Positions 1-9,876 of a stretch of DNA of 64,000 nucleotides are shown here, one piece after another. Source of the stretch: Fen-1245 sp963835535 (GTDB taxonomy: Bacteria; Gemmatimonadota; Gemmatimonadetes; Gemmatimonadales; JACORV01); the NCBI GenBank assembly GCA_963835535.1, contig CAWIFL010000002.1:650474-714473 (forward strand), read 5' to 3'. The notes under the pieces were generated by a model that was given only the letters and a program-made list of their open reading frames with translations, ran no database searches and was not told where the DNA came from. Every line of letters starts with the position of its first letter. Position 1 is the first letter of the stretch. Both the position numbers and the translations under genes were made by a program.

Positions 1-953
1 CTCGCGGTACCCCGCTCCACCGCCTCCGGCCGCTCCGTCACGTCGCGCATCACCAGCACCGGCACGTCGAGACTGGGCGCCTCCTCCTGGATCCCGCCCG
101 AATCGGTGAGGACGAGGTACGCTCGCTTGAGGAGCCGCACGAAGCTCACGTAGTCGAGCGGATCGAGGAGCGCGACGTTGGGCACGCCGTCGAGGATCGC
201 CCGGACGGGCGCCTGGACGTTGGGATTGAGGTGAACCGGGTAGACGAGCTGCACGTCCTCGGGATGCGCTTCCGCGATGTCCCGCAGGGCGAGGCAGAGG
301 TCGCGGAACGGCTCCCCGAAGCTTTCCCGGCGGTGCGCGGTCACCAGGACCAGTCGGCGCGAAGCGCCCGCGAAGCGGGCCAGCAGCGGCGCGAGATCCC
401 CTGGACGCGAGGCCACGTCGAGCAGCGCGTCCACCACCGTGTTGCCGGTGACGAGCACGCGCTCGGGCGCCACGCCCTCGGCGAGCAGGTTGGCGCGGGC
501 GCCGGCCGTGGGAGCGAAGCACCAGCGCGCCGCGACATCGGCGACGCGGCGATTGAACTCCTCCGGGAACGGCCGCGCGAAGTCGTGGGAGCGAAGCCCC
601 GCCTCCACGTGGGCGAACGGCACTCGCTCGTGGAACGCGGCGACGGCGGCGGCCATCACGGTCGTCGTGTCGCCCTCGGCCAGGACCCAATCCGGGCGTT
701 CGTCGCGCAGCACGCGCTCCAGGCCCGTGACGGCCGCGGCCAGCACCTCGCTCAGCGTCTGGCTCGGCCGCATGATGCCGAGGTCGAGATCGGGGTGGAT
801 GTCGAAGACCGGGAGCAGCTCGTCGAGCATCGAGCGGTGCTGGCCGGTGACGCAGACGCGCGAGACGGCGCGCCGGTCGCGGGCCAGGGCACCGAGGATC
901 GGCGCCATCTTCACGACCTCGGGCCGGGTGCCGAGGACGGAGAGGATCTTCAT
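1..953 (-). CDS. wecB: UDP-N-acetylglucosamine 2-epimerase, non-hydrolysing (3' end outside window)
   Basis: Cytoplasmic GT-B fold epimerase converting UDP-GlcNAc (or a related UDP-HexNAc/uronic acid) to the manno form for polysaccharide synthesis. About 317 of the usual ~370 residues are visible; the C-terminus runs off the left edge. My translation from the ATG at 953 shows the family motifs in order: GTRPE at residues 8-12, GDTTT 94-98, HVEAGLRS 115-122, PEEFNRR 130-136, HRRESFG 207-213 and the UDP-binding DSGGIQEEAP 284-293. It lies 13 bases after a Gfo/Idh oxidoreductase gene on the same strand. That pairing is typical of the UDP-ManNAc3NAcA route (WbpI with WbpB/WlbA), so a WbpI-like role on a UDP-uronic acid is an equally good reading. 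The exact substrate cannot be told from sequence alone. Confidence 0.9.
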   Translation of the reverse strand, partial: MKILSVLGTRPEVVKMAPILGALARDRRAVSRVCVTGQHRSMLDELLPVFDIHPDLDLGIMRPSQTLSEVLAAAVTGLERVLRDERPDWVLAEGDTTTVMAAAVAAFHERVPFAHVEAGLRSHDFARPFPEEFNRRVADVAARWCFAPTAGARANLLAEGVAPERVLVTGNTVVDALLDVASRPGDLAPLLARFAGASRRLVLVTAHRRESFGEPFRDLCLALRDIAEAHPEDVQLVYPVHLNPNVQAPVRAILDGVPNVALLDPLDYVSFVRLLKRAYLVLTDSGGIQEEAPSLDVPVLVMRDVTERPEAVERGTA

Positions 954-966
954 GAAGGCCTGGCCG

Positions 967-2049
967 TCAGTACTCCAGCGGCAATCCCACCTGCCGGCCG
1001 TCGCGGGCCGACTGGTAGATCGCGATCAGCAGCTCCAGCGAGCGCAGCCCTTCCCGCCCGTCCGTCTCCGCCGGCGCCTCGCCGCGCAGGGCCTTGATCA
1101 CGTTGTCGTAGTAGAGCGCGTGGCCATGGCCGTAGATCGAGCTGGGCTGGTAGCTCGCCTCCTGCCACTTCGCGTCGTCCTCGGCGTCGGGCTCCTTGAA
1201 CTCCCAGTGCTCGATCTTGTTCACCGCGACGCCGCCCAGCCGCACCGTGCCCTTCTCCCCGAGGATCGTGACCGAGCCCTCGAGGTTCTTGGGGTAGGTG
1301 CACATCGTGACGTTGATCGAGCCCAGGGCGCCGTTGCGCCAGCGGATGGCGGCGACGCCCGTGTCCTCCACCTCGATGCGGCGCGCGAGGGTGGCGGTGT
1401 AGGCGTACACCGACTCGACCGGGCCGATGAGCCACTCCAGGAGGTCCACGTAGTGGCTGGCCTGGTTCATGAAGGCGCCGCCGTCGAACTCCCAGGTGCC
1501 GCGCCACTTTGCCGAGTCGTAGTACTCCTGCGGCCGGGTCCAGAAGACGTTGCAGGTGACCGTGTAGATGCGCCCGAACCGGTTCTTCGCGATGGCGCGC
1601 TTGACGAGCCGCACGGTGGGGTTGAGCCGGTTCTGCTTGACGACGAAGAGCTGGACCCCCGCCTTGTCGCACACCTCGACCATCCGCTTTCCGTCGTCCC
1701 AGCGGGTGGCCATCGGCTTCTCGGTCATCACGTGCCGGCCTGCCTGGGCCGCCTGGATCGCCTGTGCGGGGTGGAGGCCTGAGGGCGTCGCGAGCACGAC
1801 CAGCTCTGCGTCCGACTTGGCGAGGAGGGCGTCGAGGGATGCGAAGCCGGGCGCGCCTGTCTTTTCCTGCGCCGCGGCGAGCGCCTTGGGCTCAATGTCG
1901 CAGACCGCCACCAACTCCGCGTCAGCCTTGTGGGCCTCGAGCGCGTCGAAGTGGCTCTTGGAGATCCGGCCGCAACCCACGAGCGCGACGCGGATCCGGC
2001 GGCCCCCGGGGACCGGCTTACGGACAAGCGAAGCCGAAGTTGTAGTCAT
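967..2049 (-). CDS. Gfo/Idh/MocA oxidoreductase, probable WlbA/WbpB-like nucleotide-sugar 3-dehydrogenase
   Basis: NAD(P)-dependent sugar oxidoreductase, 360 residues. The N-terminal Rossmann domain shows VGCGRIS at residues 24-30 and the family EKP motif at 110-112, whose lysine is catalytic; the C-terminal half is the usual beta-sheet dimer domain with a GGAFMNQASHYVD segment. I chose ATG 2049; a TTG three codons upstream is also possible. Neighbouring a non-hydrolysing 2-epimerase gene suggests oxidation of UDP-GlcNAcA at C3 in the UDP-diacetamido-mannuronic acid pathway (known for WbpB/WlbA). The partner aminotransferase and acetyltransferase are not in the window and might lie beyond the left edge. 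The family is firm, the substrate inferred. Confidence 0.85.
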   Translation of the reverse strand: MTTTSASLVRKPVPGGRRIRVALVGCGRISKSHFDALEAHKADAELVAVCDIEPKALAAAQEKTGAPGFASLDALLAKSDAELVVLATPSGLHPAQAIQAAQAGRHVMTEKPMATRWDDGKRMVEVCDKAGVQLFVVKQNRLNPTVRLVKRAIAKNRFGRIYTVTCNVFWTRPQEYYDSAKWRGTWEFDGGAFMNQASHYVDLLEWLIGPVESVYAYTATLARRIEVEDTGVAAIRWRNGALGSINVTMCTYPKNLEGSVTILGEKGTVRLGGVAVNKIEHWEFKEPDAEDDAKWQEASYQPSSIYGHGHALYYDNVIKALRGEAPAETDGREGLRSLELLIAIYQSARDGRQVGLPLEY

Positions 2050-2100
2050 GGCCAGCAATGGTAACGCGCCACCCCCGCGCCCCGCGAGGGCGTGCCGCTC

Positions 2101-2673
2101 TCACCCTTCCAAACGGAAGTGGGCGGACTCGGGACGCGCCAGCCATTCGGCGAGGGTCTGGGCGCTCCGGTCCTTGTCGGAGACGATCGGGTTCTTCTCG
2201 GGCCACTCGATGCCGAGGGCCGGGTCGTCCCAGCGAATGCCGGACTCGCCCGGCTGGTTCCAGATGCTCGTGCAGAGATACTCGACATCGGCCACGTCGG
2301 AGAGGACGCAGAAGCCGCGCGCGAAGGAAGCCGGCGCCCATACCATGCGCGGGCGGGTGTCGTCGAGCGTGGTGGCGAAGTGCCTGCCCAGCGTCGGAGA
2401 GCCCTTCCGGAGATCCACCGCCACGACGCAGGCCGCGCCGCGCGCGACGCGCATCAGCTTCCCCTGCGGCGGGTCGAACTGGAAGTGCAGCCCGCGGATC
2501 GTGCCGCGGCGGGAACGGGAGAGGTTCACCTGGACGAACGCGTCCGGGAGCCCGGCGGCGCGATAGACGTCGCTGCGGAAGACCTCGGCGAAGAAGCCGC
2601 GGTGGTCGTCGAACGTCTCTGGCGTCACGACCAGCACGCCGGCGATGGGAGTCTGCTCGACGGTGATCCTCAT
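2101..2673 (-). CDS. rmlC: dTDP-4-dehydrorhamnose 3,5-epimerase
   Basis: Small cupin-fold epimerase (190 residues, normal for the family) that makes dTDP-4-dehydro-L-rhamnose in dTDP-L-rhamnose synthesis. Visible family marks are the FDDHRGFF segment at residues 21-28, the catalytic histidine in RGLHFQ (residues 60-65, His63), the lysine in QGKLMRV just after it, and a late FARGFCVLSD segment. It is the 5'-most gene of the left minus-strand set and is divergent from the SLBB exporter. No rmlA, rmlB or rmlD is in the window; they may be elsewhere in the genome. Relatives act on other dTDP-4-keto-6-deoxy sugars, so the product could be a variant deoxysugar. Confidence 0.93.
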   Translation of the reverse strand: MRITVEQTPIAGVLVVTPETFDDHRGFFAEVFRSDVYRAAGLPDAFVQVNLSRSRRGTIRGLHFQFDPPQGKLMRVARGAACVVAVDLRKGSPTLGRHFATTLDDTRPRMVWAPASFARGFCVLSDVADVEYLCTSIWNQPGESGIRWDDPALGIEWPEKNPIVSDKDRSAQTLAEWLARPESAHFRLEG

Positions 2674-2741
2674 GGGCCGGTTATGTTAGCGTCCCGGAGC
2701 GGTGGCGCAAACCCCCTGCCTCTTCGGTACTTACCTGCCTC

Positions 2742-2793
2742 TTGACGGGGCCGGTGCCGCGCCCCAAGTTTGCTTTACCTTGCAGAGTACTTT
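2742..2793 (+). promoter_or_regulatory. Promoter/operator module before SLBB exporter copy 1
   Basis: TTGACGG (2742-2748) is followed after exactly 32 bases by TGCAGAGTACTTT (2781-2793). The same two blocks with the same 32-base spacing precede the second SLBB gene (19656-19707). TTGACG looks like a -35 element; a poor -10 (CAAGTT) falls 17 bases later, which would place the transcription start near the second block. The AGTACT core is palindromic, so it could be an operator at the start site. The conserved spacing is seen; the function is inferred. Confidence 0.55.
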
Positions 2794-2815
2794 GTACAAC
2801 ACGGCAAGCCACCCC

Positions 2816-5463
2816 ATGCGGGTGCTCCAGAGCGCCTGGCGCTTCACCCGGCGCCCGATGATCACTCTGGCCGCGATGGAGCTTGCCTCGACGCTCCTGG
2901 GCGCTGCGGCTGGGCCCCTGACCCCTAACCCCTATCCCCTAACCCCTGTCTTTCTCGCCGCCCAGCAGCCCGCCGGAGTGTCGGACCAACAGCTCCAGCA
3001 ATACCTCCAGCAGCCGGGCATCGCCGACCAGCTGCGCCAGCGCATCCAGCAGAGCGGCCTCTCGGCCGACGAGATCCGCTCACGCCTCCGGGCCGCGGGT
3101 TACCCCGACAGCGCCATGAACGCCTACCTCGCCCCCGGTGCGGCGGGGGTGCAGGCGCCCGCGCCGACGCTCGAGACGCTCCGCGCCGCCACGGCGCTGG
3201 GGCTGGGGACGTTCGGGCCCTCGCCCGACACGCTGAACGCGCTCCGCCGGGTCGTGGCGCTCTCGCAGGGGGACTCGATCCTCCTCGACTCCCTGGGCTT
3301 CGAGATCGGCCGCGACTCGATCCCCGGCCGGATGGGGAGCGACGGCGTGATGCGCCTCGACACGGCCGCGGCGCTCCGGATCTCGGCGTGGCTCAAGCGG
3401 CCCAAGGTCTTCGGCCTCGACGTCTTCAGGCGCACGACGACGCAGTTCAGTCCGGTCGCCTCCGGGCCGGTGGACGCCGGCTACCGCCTCGGGCCGGGGG
3501 ACGACCTGATCCTGATCCTCACCGGAGACGCGGACGTCGTCGAGGAGCTGCCCGTCACGCGCGAGGGGTTCGTGGTGATCCCGCAGGTAGGGCGCGTGCC
3601 GGTCGCGAACCTCACCCTGGGCGAGCTGCGGACGCTGCTCGCGACGCGGCTGGCGCGCGTGTACTCCGGCGTGAGGACGGGGACGATCCGCTACGACGTG
3701 ACCGTCTCGCGGGTGCGGATGAACCAGGTGTTCGTGGACGGCGAGGTGGTGCGGCCCGGCTCCTACCCGGTGAGCGCGCTCGGCACCGTGATGAACGCGC
3801 TCTACCTGGCGGGGGGCCCGACCGAGGCGGCCGACTTCCGCGACGTGCGCGTCATGAGGGGCGGCGCCGTGATCCAGCAGCTCGACCTCTACGACTACCT
3901 GGTCCGCGGGAACACGCGCGGCGACATCCGGCTCGAGCAGGGCGACGTGGTCTTCGTGCCGCCGGTCCAGCGGCGCGTGCAGGTCACGGGCGCCGTGCTG
4001 CGGCCGGGCTTCTACGACCTGGCCGACACGGAGGACCTGGGCGCCCTGATCCACTACGCCGGCGGGCTGCTGCCCAATGCGGATCAGGGACGGGCGCACA
4101 TCGAGCGCATCCTCCCGGAGGCCCAGCGGCAGGCGGGCGGGCGCGATCGCGTGGCGATGGACGTGAACGATCTCGCCGGGGTGCTCCGGAGGGGGGGGCG
4201 GGGGGCGGCACGACGCCTCACTTCCGGCTGGAGCCCGGCGACCGCGTCACGATCTTCCCCGTCACCGAGGCCGTCCGGGGCGAGGTCACGCTGCGGGGGA
4301 GCGTCTGGAAGCCCGGCCCCTACGCCGTGGAGCCGGGGATGACGCTCTCGCGCCTCCTCGCCGAGGCGGGCGGCCTCAAGCCCGACGCGTATCTCGATCG
4401 AGCGCACGTCGTGCGCCTGATGCCGGATTCGACGCGGCGGCTGATCACCGCGGATCTGCGCTCGCTCCTCGGGCCCGGAGGGGCGATCCTGCCGAATCCG
4501 CCGGCGGCCGACGACCCGCAGCTCGCGGAGAACGACGAGGTGACGGTCTTCGCCACGCCGGAGTTCCGGCCGCCGCGCGAGATCCGGGTCTTCGGCGCCG
4601 TGCAGCACCCCGGCACCTATTCCTTCCGGGACTCGATGACGGTGCGGGACGCCGTCATTCTCGCGGGCGGGCTCGGCGACGACGCGTATCTGCTCGAGGC
4701 GGAGATCTCGCGCCTGCCGCAAAGCCCGACGGACACCTCCGCGCTCGCCCAGATCATCCACGTCCCGCTCGACTCGAGCTACGTGATCGATCCGACGTCA
4801 TACGTGCGGCGCGTCACCGCGCCGCAGGGGTCGAATCCGGTCCTGCAGCCGTCCGACTACGTCTTCGTCCGGCGGGTGCCGGGGCTGGAGCCGCAGCGGA
4901 CGGTGGTCGTCACGGGCCAGGTGCGATTCCCCGGCCACTACGCGCTGACGAGCCGGGACGATCGGCTGGCGGACGTCCTGCGCCGCGCGGGGGGCGTGAC
5001 GACGAACGCGTACGTGCACGGCGCGCAGTTCTTCCGCTCGTTGGGCCATGCCGGCCGGATCGGCATCGACTTCGAGGGGGTGCTGAAGGACCAGCGCAAC
5101 CGGGACAACCTGCCGCTCTTCGGCGGCGACTCGATCTACGTGCCGGAGTACCAGCCGATCGTGAGCGTCGAAGGGGCGGTGAACAGCCCGGTCGCGGTGG
5201 CGTACGAGCAGGGGCGCGGGACGGGCTTCTACATCGAGCGGGCGGGCGGGTTCACGCGCCACGCGGACAAGGGGCGGACGTACGTGATCCAGCCCAACGG
5301 CTCGGTGTTCACGCGGAGCGCCACGCCCGAGCCGGGGGCCAGGGTCGTGGTGCCGGAGACGCCGCCGGGCGAGCGCACCAACTGGATACAGATCCTGTCC
5401 AGCGTAGGCCAGCTCCTGGTGAGCACGGTGACGCTGGCGATCCTGGCCAAGCAGGTGCTGTAG
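2816..5463 (+). CDS. SLBB-domain polysaccharide export protein, copy 1 (one frameshift near 4191-4205)
   Basis: Large (about 880 residues) outer-membrane/periplasmic exporter of the Wza/SLBB class. ATG 2816 gives a signal-peptide-like N-terminus, then a PLTPNPYPLTP segment encoded by a heptamer array, then LAAQQ and a Q-rich region with a DQQLQQYLQQPG motif. The poly-export domain starts near YRLGPGDDLILIL, and several SLBB units follow (repeated V-x-G-x-V-x-x-P-G-x-Y patterns); the C-terminus has a hydrophobic segment ending LAILAKQVL. Reading is in frame 2 to about 4190, then continues in frame 1 to 5463 after a G8-C-G6 run, most likely a homopolymer error. A paralog of the same design lies at 19694-22369. 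Role: forming the outer-membrane channel for the polymer. Confidence 0.88.
2915..2949 (+). repeat. Heptanucleotide tandem array (5 units) in the SLBB copy 1 signal-peptide region
   Basis: Five 7-base units: CCCCTGA, CCCCTAA, CCCCTAT, CCCCTAA, CCCCTGT. It is in frame and encodes a Pro/Thr/Asn/Tyr-rich stretch directly before LAAQQ, the start of the probable mature protein. Because 7 is not a multiple of 3, gain or loss of one unit would put the signal peptide out of frame with the rest. Confidence 0.9.
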
Positions 5464-5472
5464 CGGCCGTCC

Positions 5473-7100
5473 TAGCGGAGAGCGTACCTCACGCTCAGGA
5501 TGACGTTCAGGTTGAAGGCGTCGTGCTGGAAGTATCGGTTGAACTCGTAGACAGCACCCACGTGGGCCAACACGTCGTAGCGGCCGAGGAAGGCGAGGCG
5601 CTCGACGGCCAGCTCGTGCTGGACGTCGAAGGCGTGCGGGATGGCCTGACTCGGCTGCGCGTTGCCTCCCTGTTGAGCCTGCAGGATCCGGGTCCACGAG
5701 AAGGTCCAGCGGCCGGTCGGGCGAGTAGGAGTCCACGGCCACGACCGACGCCCGCGCCGCCCGGTCCGCGGACGGACCCGAGCACTTGGCCCAGCTCAGT
5801 GTGGCCCTGTGTCGGCACGTCTCACGTGCGTGTAGAACGGTCGACGGTGGCGCGACCCTGCGCCAGCACCGAGGGCTGCGTGTTCTGCAGCTTCCGCCCG
5901 CACGGCAAGCAGCCGGTTCCCGGCCCGCCGCATCACCTTGCGGAAGCCGATCGTGTAGCCGCCGTCGTGATCGGGTTCCTCGATGATATCGCGGAGATTC
6001 ATGTTGTAGTCTTCGCGGCCATACTCGCCGTAGACCTCGAACCCGCTGTGCGGCAGCACCCAGCGGAAGTAGGCCGAAGCCAGCTGGTAGTCGATTTCCC
6101 TTGAGGCTGGCGTTGAGTGCCCCCTGATACCGCAGCACCTTCAGGAGGTCGGCATGGAGGAGGCCGCCGGCCGGCCAGGGCTGGTGGGAGAAGCGCGTGA
6201 CTCCAAGCTCCAGACCCGGGAGCCAGCGGGAGGTGAGGTTCAAGTTGATCCCGGTAGCGTACCTGACGCCGGCAGAGGCTGTCTCCGGCGAGAAGGCGGA
6301 CTGGCTCGAGCCGTCCCCAGAGCATCCGGACGTGGACGCGAAGAAGCCAGAGGTCCAGCGGATGAGCTGTTCCCGACGAAGGCTTGCGGGAAGCCCGCCG
6401 CGTTGTTGCCGAGGACGATCGGGAACTCGGTGGCGGGGCCCCAGTACTGATTCGCGGTGGTCACGCCTGCCGCGAGGGGACCCCAGTCGAGCCGGGCAGT
6501 GGACTGCCCGGGATCCACCCGCGCATAGGCGCCGCTTCCGAACCGCTGCGGCAGGTCAATCTGGTCGGGCAGCACGCCATCCGCGTAGGCGAGCGTTCCC
6601 GTCTCGCCGTTGGGCATCAGGGGGAAGCCGGCGTTCTGCGCGACGAACGCCATGGGGGCGACGGTCAGCGACAGCACACCCCACCGCAACGCCACGCCCG
6701 CCTGGCCGGCGAGCGTGAGGCCCCGCCCCGCCCAGATCGGGCCGTCGTTGTAGCCATACGGGAACGTCGAGTTGTACCGCACACTCGCGGTCGGGGCCAC
6801 CCAATCCACGGAGATGCCCTTCGCGGCCCGCGGCGTCAGGTCGTAGCGATCAGCCCAGGGATGGAGCGTGTCACGGGGCATGAGCCGGTCCAGCTCGGCC
6901 GGTGAGAACGCCCGGACGCCCCACGGATACGGCGCGACCTCGCCCAGGGTCTGGAGATAGCGGAGGTAATTCTCCAGCTCGCCGCCGGCGAAGATCTCGG
7001 AGCGCCCGCCCACGCTCGGTGCGCCTTGGGCGGCGGCGGAGCGCGTGGCAGCTGCGATCGCCAGGCTGAGGAGAATCGCGGCGGGAACTGGACGAATCAC
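5473..7100 (-). pseudogene. Wzi-like capsule assembly protein, broken by at least five frameshifts
   Basis: Outer-membrane beta-barrel of the capsule-assembly Wzi type, about 540 residues if repaired. The intact first part (7100 to about 6380) has a signal peptide ending near RSAAAQG and a YWGPATEFPIVLGNNAAGFP segment typical of the family. After that, similarity moves between frames near 6375, 6100, 5890, 5790 and 5720; the last part ends RYFQHDAFNLNVILSVRYALR-stop. A related gene on the other strand (8233-9869) carries the matching segments with only one frameshift. So many breaks in 0.9 kb may mean a true pseudogene, although indel errors are common in this window. It converges with SLBB copy 1 (9-base gap). 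Confidence 0.75.
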
Positions 7101-7151
7101 GGCGTGAGCTTACTTGACCCCCCAGATGCGCGTCAACATCTTGACTCGCGC

Positions 7152-8213
7152 ATGGACCCCGACAAGCTCACCCTGCCGGCGCTGGTGGCCGGCATCCTCT
7201 CCCGCTGGCGCACCGTGGTCAGGGTGACGGTCGCGATCGCCGTGCTCGCCCTGGTCCTCTCGTTCGTCCTGCCGCCCGGCTACGAGAGCCAGGCGACGTT
7301 CGTCACGAGCGACACCCAGATCCAGCTCCCCAACGGCCTCTCCGACCTGGCGAGCGGGCCCGGAGTGTCGGGCATCGTCTCGCAGCTGGGCCTGGGCGGA
7401 AGCAAGGACCCTTCGACCTCCCCGGCGTTCTACGAGCAGCTCCTGGGCAGCCGCGAATTGCTGACGCGGCTCGTGCTGTCGCCGTTCCCGGACCCGCGCA
7501 AGACGACGGCGGACAGCTCGGATCTCCTCTCCATCCTGCGGATCAGGAACGAGGATCGCGAGCGCGCGATCGAGATCGGGATCAAGCGCGCCAAGCGGGC
7601 GATGAAGGTCGGCGTGGATCCGCGGACGAGCTTCGTCTCCGTCACCGTCAGCACCCCGTGGGCGCCGCTCAGCGCCGAGGTGGCGAACCGGATCGTGGAC
7701 CTGGTGAGCGCGTTCAACGGCGCGCAACGGCAGTCCCGGGCCCGGGCGCGGCGGATCTTCCTCGCGGGCCGCGTCGACAGCGCGCAGGCCGAGGTGAGCG
7801 CGGCCGAACGGGGGCTGAGCGATTTCTACGAGCGGAACCGGCTGTGGCGCAGCTCGCCCGCGCTCATCGTCCGGGAGGCGAGCCTCCGGCGGCAGGTGGA
7901 GATGGCCGGCGAGCTGTACCTCTCGATCCGGCAGCAGTTCGAGGGCGCCCGCATCGACGAGGTCAACACCACGCCGGTGATCACCGTCGTGGACGCCGCC
8001 GTGCCGTCGCACCAGCCGCTGTGGCCCCGCCGTGTCGCCATCGTCGTCACGGCCGCTTTCGCGGGGCTCTGGCTCGGGCTGCTCTGGGTGGCGCTGCGCG
8101 TGCTCGCGGGCCACTGGGCGGCGAGCCACCCGGCGGACGCCTCGTCCCTCCGCGATGCGATGGCCCGCACGTGGCGCGAAGCCGGCGAGACGCTGCGCCG
8201 GCGGCACGCGTAG
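7152..8213 (+). CDS. Wzz-family chain-length determinant protein, copy 1
   Basis: Inner-membrane polysaccharide co-polymerase of 353 residues that sets chain length. TM1 is at about residues 22-41 (after a short cytoplasmic N-terminus starting MDPDKLTLPAL), followed by a large periplasmic domain with a coiled-coil stretch (about 190-270, rich in A, R and E) and TM2 at about 296-318, just after a Pro-rich turn (AAVPSHQPLWPRR). There is no C-terminal BY-kinase domain. I chose ATG 7152 because upstream in-frame sequence lies in the divergent promoter region and has no transmembrane start. It is divergent from the broken Wzi gene and followed by an intact-looking Wzi gene. A second Wzz lies at 44142-45228. 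Confidence 0.88.
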   Translation: MDPDKLTLPALVAGILSRWRTVVRVTVAIAVLALVLSFVLPPGYESQATFVTSDTQIQLPNGLSDLASGPGVSGIVSQLGLGGSKDPSTSPAFYEQLLGSRELLTRLVLSPFPDPRKTTADSSDLLSILRIRNEDRERAIEIGIKRAKRAMKVGVDPRTSFVSVTVSTPWAPLSAEVANRIVDLVSAFNGAQRQSRARARRIFLAGRVDSAQAEVSAAERGLSDFYERNRLWRSSPALIVREASLRRQVEMAGELYLSIRQQFEGARIDEVNTTPVITVVDAAVPSHQPLWPRRVAIVVTAAFAGLWLGLLWVALRVLAGHWAASHPADASSLRDAMARTWREAGETLRRRHA

Positions 8214-8232
8214 CCGCTCCACCGCCGTTCCC

Positions 8233-9869
8233 ATGCCGCTCACCCCCCGGGCGCTCCTTCTCGCCGGCGCGGCCGTGCTTCCGCGCCGCGCGCCGACGCT
8301 CAGGGCATCCCGTGGAGCCGCCTCGTCACCATCGGCGGCGAGGCCGACGATCGCGCCCGCGCCGCCCAGCTCCTCGGCGACACGACGCCGGGGTACCTGC
8401 TGCGCAGCGCCTCGACGCTCACCCCCGCGCTGCCGGGCGATACCACGCGGCCGCGGTGGGCGCTGCTGCTCCCCGAGGTCACGACCATCGCGAACTCGAC
8501 GATCCCCTTCTCCCTCAACGACGGCTCGCTGTGGGCGGGTCGCGGGTGGAACGAGCGGGTTCGCTTCGGATTCCGGCTCGAGTCGGGGAGCTTCTTCCTG
8601 GTCGTCGCGCCGGAGGTCGTCGCCAGCCAGAACCTCCCCTACCCGATGCCCGATCCGGCCACGATCCCTCGTCAGCCGCCGGATCGGAACGCGCTGGCCA
8701 ACCCCTGGCACCTCGATCCGTCCATTGACGCGCCGCTGCGCTTCGGATACACGGGCTTCTGGTCGGTGGACCCGGGCCAGACCGCGCTCGGGCTGCACGC
8801 GGGCGCCCTCACGGTCGGCGCCGGCACCGAGAACGAGTGGTGGGGCCCCGGCATTCAGAACGCCATCGTCCTGAGCGACAACGCCGCCGGCATCCCGCGG
8901 CTGTTCGTGCGCACCACGCGCCCGATCCGCACGCCCATCGGCGACGTGGAAGGCGACTGGTTCCTGGGGGGCCTCACGGAGTCCCGCTATTTCGACACGC
9001 ACCACTCCGACGCCTGGCGCTCGATCTCGGGGATCGCCCTCCTCTGGCATCCCCTCTTCGAGAGAGACCTGTCGCTCGGCATCGAGCGCACGGTGTACGC
9101 GCCGCTCGATACCTGGACCCAGCTCCCCGGGCGCATCTTCGACGTGCTCCTGGGCAGCGGCCGGCGCGCGGCCCCGTCCCCCGACACGGGCTACGTCGCC
9201 GCCCGGGACCAGATCTTCGCCCTCTTCGGGCGCTGGGTCTTTCCGAAGGACCACCTCGCCGTGCACGTCGAGTGGGCCCGCACGGTGCTGCCGTCTTCCC
9301 TCGCCGACCTGCTCACCGACCCCAACTACTCGCAGGGGTACACGCTGGGCCTCGAGTGGGGGGCTCCAGTCCACAGCGGTCGGGACCTCATCCGGTTGCA
9401 GGCGGAGGAGACGTACCTGGAGAAGAGCCCGGCGTACCGCGACCGGCCGGAGGCGAGCTTCTACACCAGCAGCGCGGTGCCGCAGGGCTACACGCAGGAC
9501 GGAAAGGTGATCGGGGCCGCGATCGGGCCAGGCGCTTCCGGCCAGTGGCTCGGGATCGACTACATCGCCCCGAAGTGGCTCGTCGGCGTCTTCGGCGGGC
9601 GGATCCGCTGGGACGACGATGCGCTGTACTCGTTCCCTACGCCGATCACGGCCACCGACGTCAACAAGTGGTGCGCGCACGACGTGTCGCTCTACGGCGG
9701 AGCCCGAGCGGCGGTCCAGAGCCCCTGGGGCCGGTTGAGCGTGTCCGTCACGCGGGGCGAGCGGCTGAACCTCTTCTTCGACAACCTCACGCAGTGCGAC
9801 CCGAACCCCAACCAGAACCTCATCCTCGACGCGCGGAACACCACGCTCGAGGTGCGCTTCACGCCGTGA
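8233..9869 (+). CDS. Wzi-like capsule assembly protein (one frameshift near 8280-8297)
   Basis: Outer-membrane beta-barrel protein of the capsule assembly Wzi family, about 545 residues. The signal peptide (MPLTPRALLLAGAAVL) starts at ATG 8233 in frame 1, while the mature part, beginning AQGIPWSRL, is read in frame 3 from about 8298; one base is probably missing or extra in the CG-rich stretch between. Family marks are EWWGPGIQNAIVLSDNAAG, a QGYTLGLEWG segment and aromatic-rich beta strands to a C-terminal ending VRFTP. Without repair, the longest reading frame would start near 8646 and lack the signal peptide. It lies 19 bases after wzz copy 1 and 7 bases before the ligase gene, so the three are probably cotranscribed. 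Confidence 0.83.
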
Positions 9870-9876
9870 CGTCCGG

